From: Heterocephalus glaber
Taxonomy: Eukaryota; Chordata; Mammalia; Rodentia; Bathyergidae
Assembly (NCBI RefSeq): GCF_000247695.1
Contig: NW_004624881.1
Coordinates: forward strand, 569,289 to 633,288
Reading direction: 5' to 3'
DNA length: 64,000 nucleotides
This document shows positions 58,541 through 64,000 of this stretch, in pieces. The notes under the pieces are model-generated. The model had not been told where the DNA came from. It worked only from the letters and a program-made list of their open reading frames with translations, and ran no database searches. How positions within the stretch are numbered: position 1 is the first letter of the stretch; every line of letters begins with the position of its first letter. The translations under genes were made by a program, and so were the position numbers.

Positions 58541-60150
58541 AATTCTTGGATTTCCTCTTCTGCACAGGATCAGGATGTGCTGTGCAGAATGGAAATGTAA
58601 GGTGAATTCAGCTCAGGGAACCTTGAGAATATGTTTGTACTGAGAAAGAGGGTCATGTAATAAGAAGAGATGGAAAAAGGGAACCAGGTTTCCAATGACC
58701 CCATTTGTTATTTTAATGAAGGAAATTAAAAATCACCATAGTGTGGTTTGCAGACATGATTGTACACCATGTCGCAGTATCAACCTCATCATGTAGCACT
58801 GGATTTGAGATTGACATTCTGTGCTCAGAGGATTTTTTCTTCAGAGAAATAAAGGTACTGAGAGGAAAAAAATACATGTAATTCAAAGAATAACCAACAA
58901 AAAAATTCCTATATAGTATTTGAAAACATTTAAAGCCATATGAATGTATCACTGTCAGGAAATCATTATTTTTATGCACATAAAAAGCATAATTGTGAAT
59001 TTGTAATGACAAAGTAATTACCTATAAAGTATTAGAGGTGCAGATGTTAATATTTTCAACACTATAATCTCTCAATTCTGCTTTTTGCCAATGAAAATAA
59101 AATTATACTGAAATTAAACCTCTTCTTAAAACTAATTTTCTTGCAGAAAAGTTAATTTCTAAGCAGAACATTTGTGATTTTAGTGCTTCAAAATAAGCAC
59201 AGGTAAATAAATTAGTTTTAAAATAATGATTTAAGAATAATGAGATTTTTGTCAAAGACGAAAGCAAGCAGATGGAAATTCTGAGTAGAATGTTGGCACC
59301 TCATTAATTATTAGAATCCATTTGAGGAGAAGTTTGCAGGTAGGAAAACTACTTCAGTCTTTCTTTCTGTCTTCCTTTTATAAAATACACAGACAAGGCT
59401 GTACAAGATGGGAACACCCTATACATTCTATACATTGTCAATATAAAATAAAATTTTTGCTTCCTACATGAAATAACATCTTGCATAGATAATGGTGCAA
59501 AGGGGAAATAAACGACTCCAACACAGGTCTGGAAGAGCATCTGCAGTGAGAGAATGTTGCAGTGTGACTGCCTTGGTATCATTTAAATCAAAGTCATCAT
59601 CAAACATGACCAGGTTCACATATTAGATCTGTTAGGGGAAAACTGATCACAGCATCGGCTACAAGAGGGGCTGCATCACAGTCATTCTTCTGTAGGACCT
59701 AGAGGATGAGGAACAGATGTGGGATTTTGAATACCTGGGGTTGTTACAGAAGCTCTCATAGAGAAGGTCAGAGAAAGCCACACAAAAGTGAAGCAAATGG
59801 AAAATACACTTGAGGTGTCCTGTAGAACTATAAAGGACTTAAATATGCTGAATAAGTAAAAGATTGCTGGTTCTTGGCTGCACTTTAAGTGCTTTATCAA
59901 TTAGTTCTCACATTTTATAATCATACACACCAATAGAATATGGATCAGCAGTTTAAGAAAGGAAAAAAAAGGAAAATGTGCATTACTGTATTTCAAGATA
60001 TCTATATCCATTTACTCTCTCCTGAATTCCTGATTAGAAGCCACTTTGTAGGTCTCATGAGTGGTCTACACTCTGCTGGTAACATCACCTTCTCACTTTA
60101 ACCTCTGACTCTGCAGAGACCATGGCAGGTGGGTAGACATGCTGAGGATT
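58541..60150 (+). repeat. Duplicated OR-upstream block, copy B right part, without its OR
   Basis: Aligns with 45780-47370 at an offset of about 12.7 kb. Shared phrases include TTAGATCTGTTAGGGGAAA (59625) and CTCTGACTCTGCAGAGACCA (60103). In copy A the OR start follows at once. Here only GTGGGTAGACATG survives (about 60130) and the OR body is absent. Confidence 0.8.
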
Positions 60151-60720
60151 TCCTAGACAAGGTTTCTAGATGAAAGAGGAGGAGAATTTGGATTCAGTTT
60201 TGAGACACATTGTGGCCAACATGTGCATTAGCCACAATGCATTGGGTTCAGTTCTTGGAATCAGAAAAATAAAACTCTTGGTATTGGGTGAATTCTGTAT
60301 TTCTACATGTTCTGTAGAAAACACTGTTTTGTTCATGAGTTTGTTTCTTGCTTTTGTGTCATTGGAAAATTTTTGTGGTTTGTAGCTCAATGAACTTCTG
60401 TCAGTTTTTATTTTTGTTTTGTTTTGTTTAAACTCTTCCACAGGAAATTCACAGATCTCCCTTTTTTCCAGTTCAGCTACAGGAGCTCAATGTTATTTCT
60501 TTTGTGTTTCTTTTCTCTCTTGATTGAACATGTTCCTTGGAGCCTTGAGCTGCTGCCTTATTTGAAGAACTCCCCTGCTCTAGGGTTTAACAGTATACCT
60601 CCAACAGATATTCTCCTAGACATTTAGTGGTCATTCAGAACTTTTCCATGAATAGACCTGCCCCACTCCTGTTGTTTTCTCTTGGGCTTGGGGCTGGATC
60701 TTAGAATGTGTGCCTTAGCC
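60151..60720. other. Unassigned DNA before the gap
   Basis: No OR continuation, no recognised repeat and no coding motif. Confidence 0.4.
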
Positions 60721-60843
60721 NNNNNNNNNNNNNNNNNNNNNNNNNNNNNNNNNNNNNNNNNNNNNNNNNNNNNNNNNNNNNNNNNNNNNNNNNNNNNNNN
60801 NNNNNNNNNNNNNNNNNNNNNNNNNNNNNNNNNNNNNNNNNNN
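60721..60843. other. Assembly gap (123 N)
   Basis: Undetermined bases followed by a poly(A) run. The frames that appear to cross it are meaningless. Confidence 0.99.
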
Positions 60844-62460
60844 AAAAAAAAAAAAGCATACTGAAAACCCTATCATAAATTGTCAAAAGGAAAAAGAGAA
60901 TCTTGAAACCAGCCAAGAGAAAAGAAAGTCATACAGGTGAAAAATCTCACACAAGCTGAGTACAATTCTGATTAGAAAACTTTCAAGCCCAGAAAGAATG
61001 GGGTGATGGCCTCAAAGTGCTGAAGGGGAAAAGAATCTCCATCATGAGTATTTTATGGTGCAATTCTCTCCTTTAGAAATGAAGAAGAGATAAATACATT
61101 ACAACTCCACCAAAGCAGGGGGGTCACCAACCCAAGGCAGGCCTGACAAGACAGCATCAGAGAGTTCTGTACATTGGAACAAAACTATGGGAAGTAAAGA
61201 CAGGACAGCAGCAGTGGGGAAGCACCAAGGTAGCTTCTTAGCGAAAACAAGGAAAAGTCCTTGCCAGCTGAGGGAGCTCCAGGGCAGGTAGCCACAGAGG
61301 TGCCAAGCTCAGGGCTTTCTATGTAGACTTCAGTGGGCTGTGTTGCTGGGCACATGAGAATCAAACCCTGTGGTTGCCATTTTCAGCCAGGCCTCTGATG
61401 TCAGGAGAACAGACTCTGTGCATGTTCATGTTCAGGCAGACTTCAGTGAGGTTCCATCCCCTGTGCTTCCACTTTATCAGGGCTTGACTCAGTTTCCTCA
61501 GGTCCTTCTCCTCCCTGTCCACTGTTTCTCCAATTGCTGGTTTTGGTTCCATCCAACAGATACAGCATATATTGGTCTCAGTACCTCATGGAAGATTTTC
61601 AAAAGGGATCATATTTTAATCCTCAAAAATATTAAAAGTTTTTGGAATACTAAAATCATACAATGTCTCATTTCTTGATATAATAGAATGAAACAACAAA
61701 TTGAAAACAGGGAATTTTGAATACCCACAAATACTTGAAAGTTAAAATGTATGTTGCTAAATACCCAAAATTTCAAGGAAGAAATTAAAATATAAATTTT
61801 AAAATATCATTAAGTCAATGAAAATAGAAATATAGCACATAAAATAGAGAATGCTACAAAGTCAATCTATACTAGAATGTTTAACACCTATATCAAAAAC
61901 CCCTCAAATAAATTATTATCCACCTCAGCTAGAAATACGAAATGATATAAGCCCAAAATCAAAAAGTATAGTAAAATAAAAAGGATAAACCTTAAATAAG
62001 TAAAACAGAGAAAATGAAGGAAATAGAAAACAATATAGGCAAGAATTTATTATTTGGAAAGATAAACAAAATTCATCAAACTTTCATCCAAAATAATTTT
62101 CAAAGAAGAAAAAAAGTGAAATTCATAAAATCAGAAAAAAGAGAAGATATTGGCACTAATAGAAGATAAATACAAAATTACTCCATAGTAATGTGAATAA
62201 TTATACTCCAACACACTGGATAAACTAGAAGAAATGGCCATATTCATAAAAACACACAGTCCACAAGATTCAGATGAGGAAGATATGAAAGATCTGAATA
62301 GACAAATAAGGAGTAAAGAGACCCAATCAACAATACAAAGTATTCCATAAAACAAAAGCCCAGGACCAGGTAGGTTTAAGCCACAACTCTTCGGAAAATG
62401 TAACCAAGTAACACCAAGTCTTCCCAAACAATGCTTCATTTAACAAATACAAGCAATCCT
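60844..62460 (+). mobile_element. Old L1 fragment(s), plus strand
   Basis: 60850-61100 has L1-like phrases (AGAAAACTTTCAAGCCCAGA, then CAAAGTGCTGAAGGGGAAAA). 61680-62450 is A-rich and reaches AAAAGCCCAGGACCAGGTAG, the site just before the RT domain in L1 ORF2. 61100-61660 between them could not be matched. No usable frame remains. Confidence 0.6.
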
Positions 62461-62589
62461 GTCACATAATCCCAGAGATAGATTTTGTGGAAAGTCCACT
62501 GTATCCCCAAACTAACTTTAAATTAGTAAGAAGGATGAAACTTCTATTCTTTTGAAAATGTGTTTGATTCCTGACTCTGTAGATGGGAA

Positions 62590-62649
62590 ATGAAGTTCCA
62601 TGAAAAGAAAATCTTCATTCACTGTGTAGCACTGTGTGGATTTGGTTGA

Positions 62650-62680
<31 letters not shown>

Positions 62681-64000
62681 ACCTGCTTTGCATTGATATA
62701 GACGTAGAAAGATGAAGGGGCATTTTGATTGCACTTTCATATAAGTGGAGGTATTCTTCATTTATTCCATATAAGCACAAAACAACTTTTAATTATTTAA
62801 AGAATAATACCAATTTGGGAACTGAGGGCTATTGAAAAATATTTCAAACTCTGACTTAATTTTTTAATTTCCAGTATGACTTTCTGCAACACATACTGGT
62901 TCTCTGAAACATATTAACCCACAGAGCAAAGTCACTTTCCCAAACACAGTATATTGGACTATGTGATGCCAAATGGATTTACTATAGTATAAGTGAATTC
63001 CTTGCATAATCAGACATGAACTTGAAAATTTATTGAATCTCCAGTGATGTGTGAAACATTTTTAATGCTTCTGTGTTATTAAATGTCACACCTCTAAACC
63101 ACCTTGTAAAAATCTCTTTTGGAAATTTATTTAGTCTCAATGGTGTGGCCAAAGCATTGTCACCAATTAGAGGCTGGAGGAAATGTGGTCTCCTTGGAGG
63201 CTGGGATCAGCAGGTCTCTGGAGTTCATCAGAAGTGTGGCCTCTACATGTCCTTGGTGAAGACTCCCTGGGGTCAAAACTACTTCAGAAGCAGGGTTGAG
63301 TGTGGGCTGTACTGGGAATCTTACTGAGAAGAGAAGCTTGTGTTTCACTCAGAAAAAAGCAGGAGCAAGGATCCCACCAAGTTTCTTAACATTGTGCCAA
63401 ACAATATTCATGTCAGCGAGGTCACACCCATTACTCCACTACCCTGGTAAGTTTTTACATATTAATTAATGTATTTTCCTTAACACTGCTAATAAATAAA
63501 TCATACACGAATACCTGTGAAATACTTCAAATCGTAAGTCTACTTATCTATTTCAGCCCCATATGATGTATGTGAGCTTATAGAATAGGTGCATGGTTCC
63601 AGATTCTAATGTTTGTTTTACATAGTTCTCAAATGCTCTTCAAAGATCTGTGTTTCATGTATGGCCCTCATTACAGGATAGAAATCATAGTGGTTGGAAA
63701 TTACCTTGGATTTAAGCAGTAGGGCTCATGAATTAAATATTTTTTGAGCTGGAATTAAAAGGGTAATGAAAATATCTACAAGCTCATACAAATCATGAGA
63801 TTTCCCAGAGATCAAGTCATGTCAGTAAAAATACTCTTTGAATTGGAAAAAAGTTGAGATTTCTAGTGTGGTCATTATTATGGATTTTTAAATAATAGCT
63901 TAATTCTGTAAAGTATTAAATCATAATGCTGATATTTTTTTAAATTTATATATTAATTGGTACATTTTAGGGATACAATACATTTAAATTTATCATTGGG
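62590..64000 (+). repeat. Tandem-type duplication partner of 56880-58540
   Basis: See the entry at 56880. The alignment runs to the window edge, so the unit probably continues beyond it. A (CA)n tract interrupts the left end. Confidence 0.8.
62651..62680 (+). repeat. (CA)n microsatellite
   Basis: About twelve CA units with one AA interruption. Confidence 0.95.

Noticed and set aside
1..64000. CRISPR array or other prokaryotic system
   Set aside because: No regularly spaced direct repeats with unique spacers, no operons, and pervasive mammalian retroelements.

Overview
The window is non-coding, repeat-rich mammalian genomic DNA. It holds no bacterial-style gene arrangement and no intact protein-coding gene that I can support. 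Several tRNA-derived SINEs of the rodent ID/BC1 kind (A box, B box, A-rich tail, target-site duplications) point to a rodent, probably not a mouse or rat. I cannot fix the species from sequence alone.

Layout: 1-2290 is the 5' half of a minus-strand L1 that enters from the left edge. 2290-13760 is a mosaic of L1 tails, a MaLR-type LTR element, simple repeats, a mariner-like transposase relic, a MIR and unassigned DNA. 13813-20466 is a 6.65-kb gammaretrovirus-like endogenous provirus with both LTRs, a tRNA-Pro-like primer site, broken gag, pro and pol, and only a stub of env. It sits inside a truncated plus-strand L1 and is flanked by a 4-bp duplication, ATAG. 23003-23950 (minus) is a family-2-like olfactory receptor (OR) pseudogene. 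27130-35950 is almost wholly minus-strand L1, including a near full-length copy with an assembly gap. 37300-39340 is GC-rich and unassigned. 40563-44953 is a processed pseudogene of the chromatin remodeller ATRX, with its long 3' UTR, a poly(A) signal and three later SINE insertions.

44954-64000 is an old, diverged duplicated region around OR family-14-like pseudogenes. One OR pseudogene (47363-48453) is split by a SINE in its last transmembrane segment. A second (51300-51850) is badly decayed. A third place (58560-60150) keeps only the DNA that lies upstream of such a gene. Parts of this region repeat at offsets of about 10.2, 12.7 and 5.5 kb.

Nothing here forms a working pathway. The value of the window is its layered history: L1 insertion, then retrovirus insertion, then decay; retrocopy, then SINE insertion; OR cluster duplication, then gene loss. 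I did not find a clearly new biological system. The most useful items are the dateable nested provirus with its env deletion, the ATRX retrocopy with a missing internal block, the SINE-disrupted OR, the duplicated OR flanks, and an 11-codon duplication in the coiled coil of one L1 ORF1.
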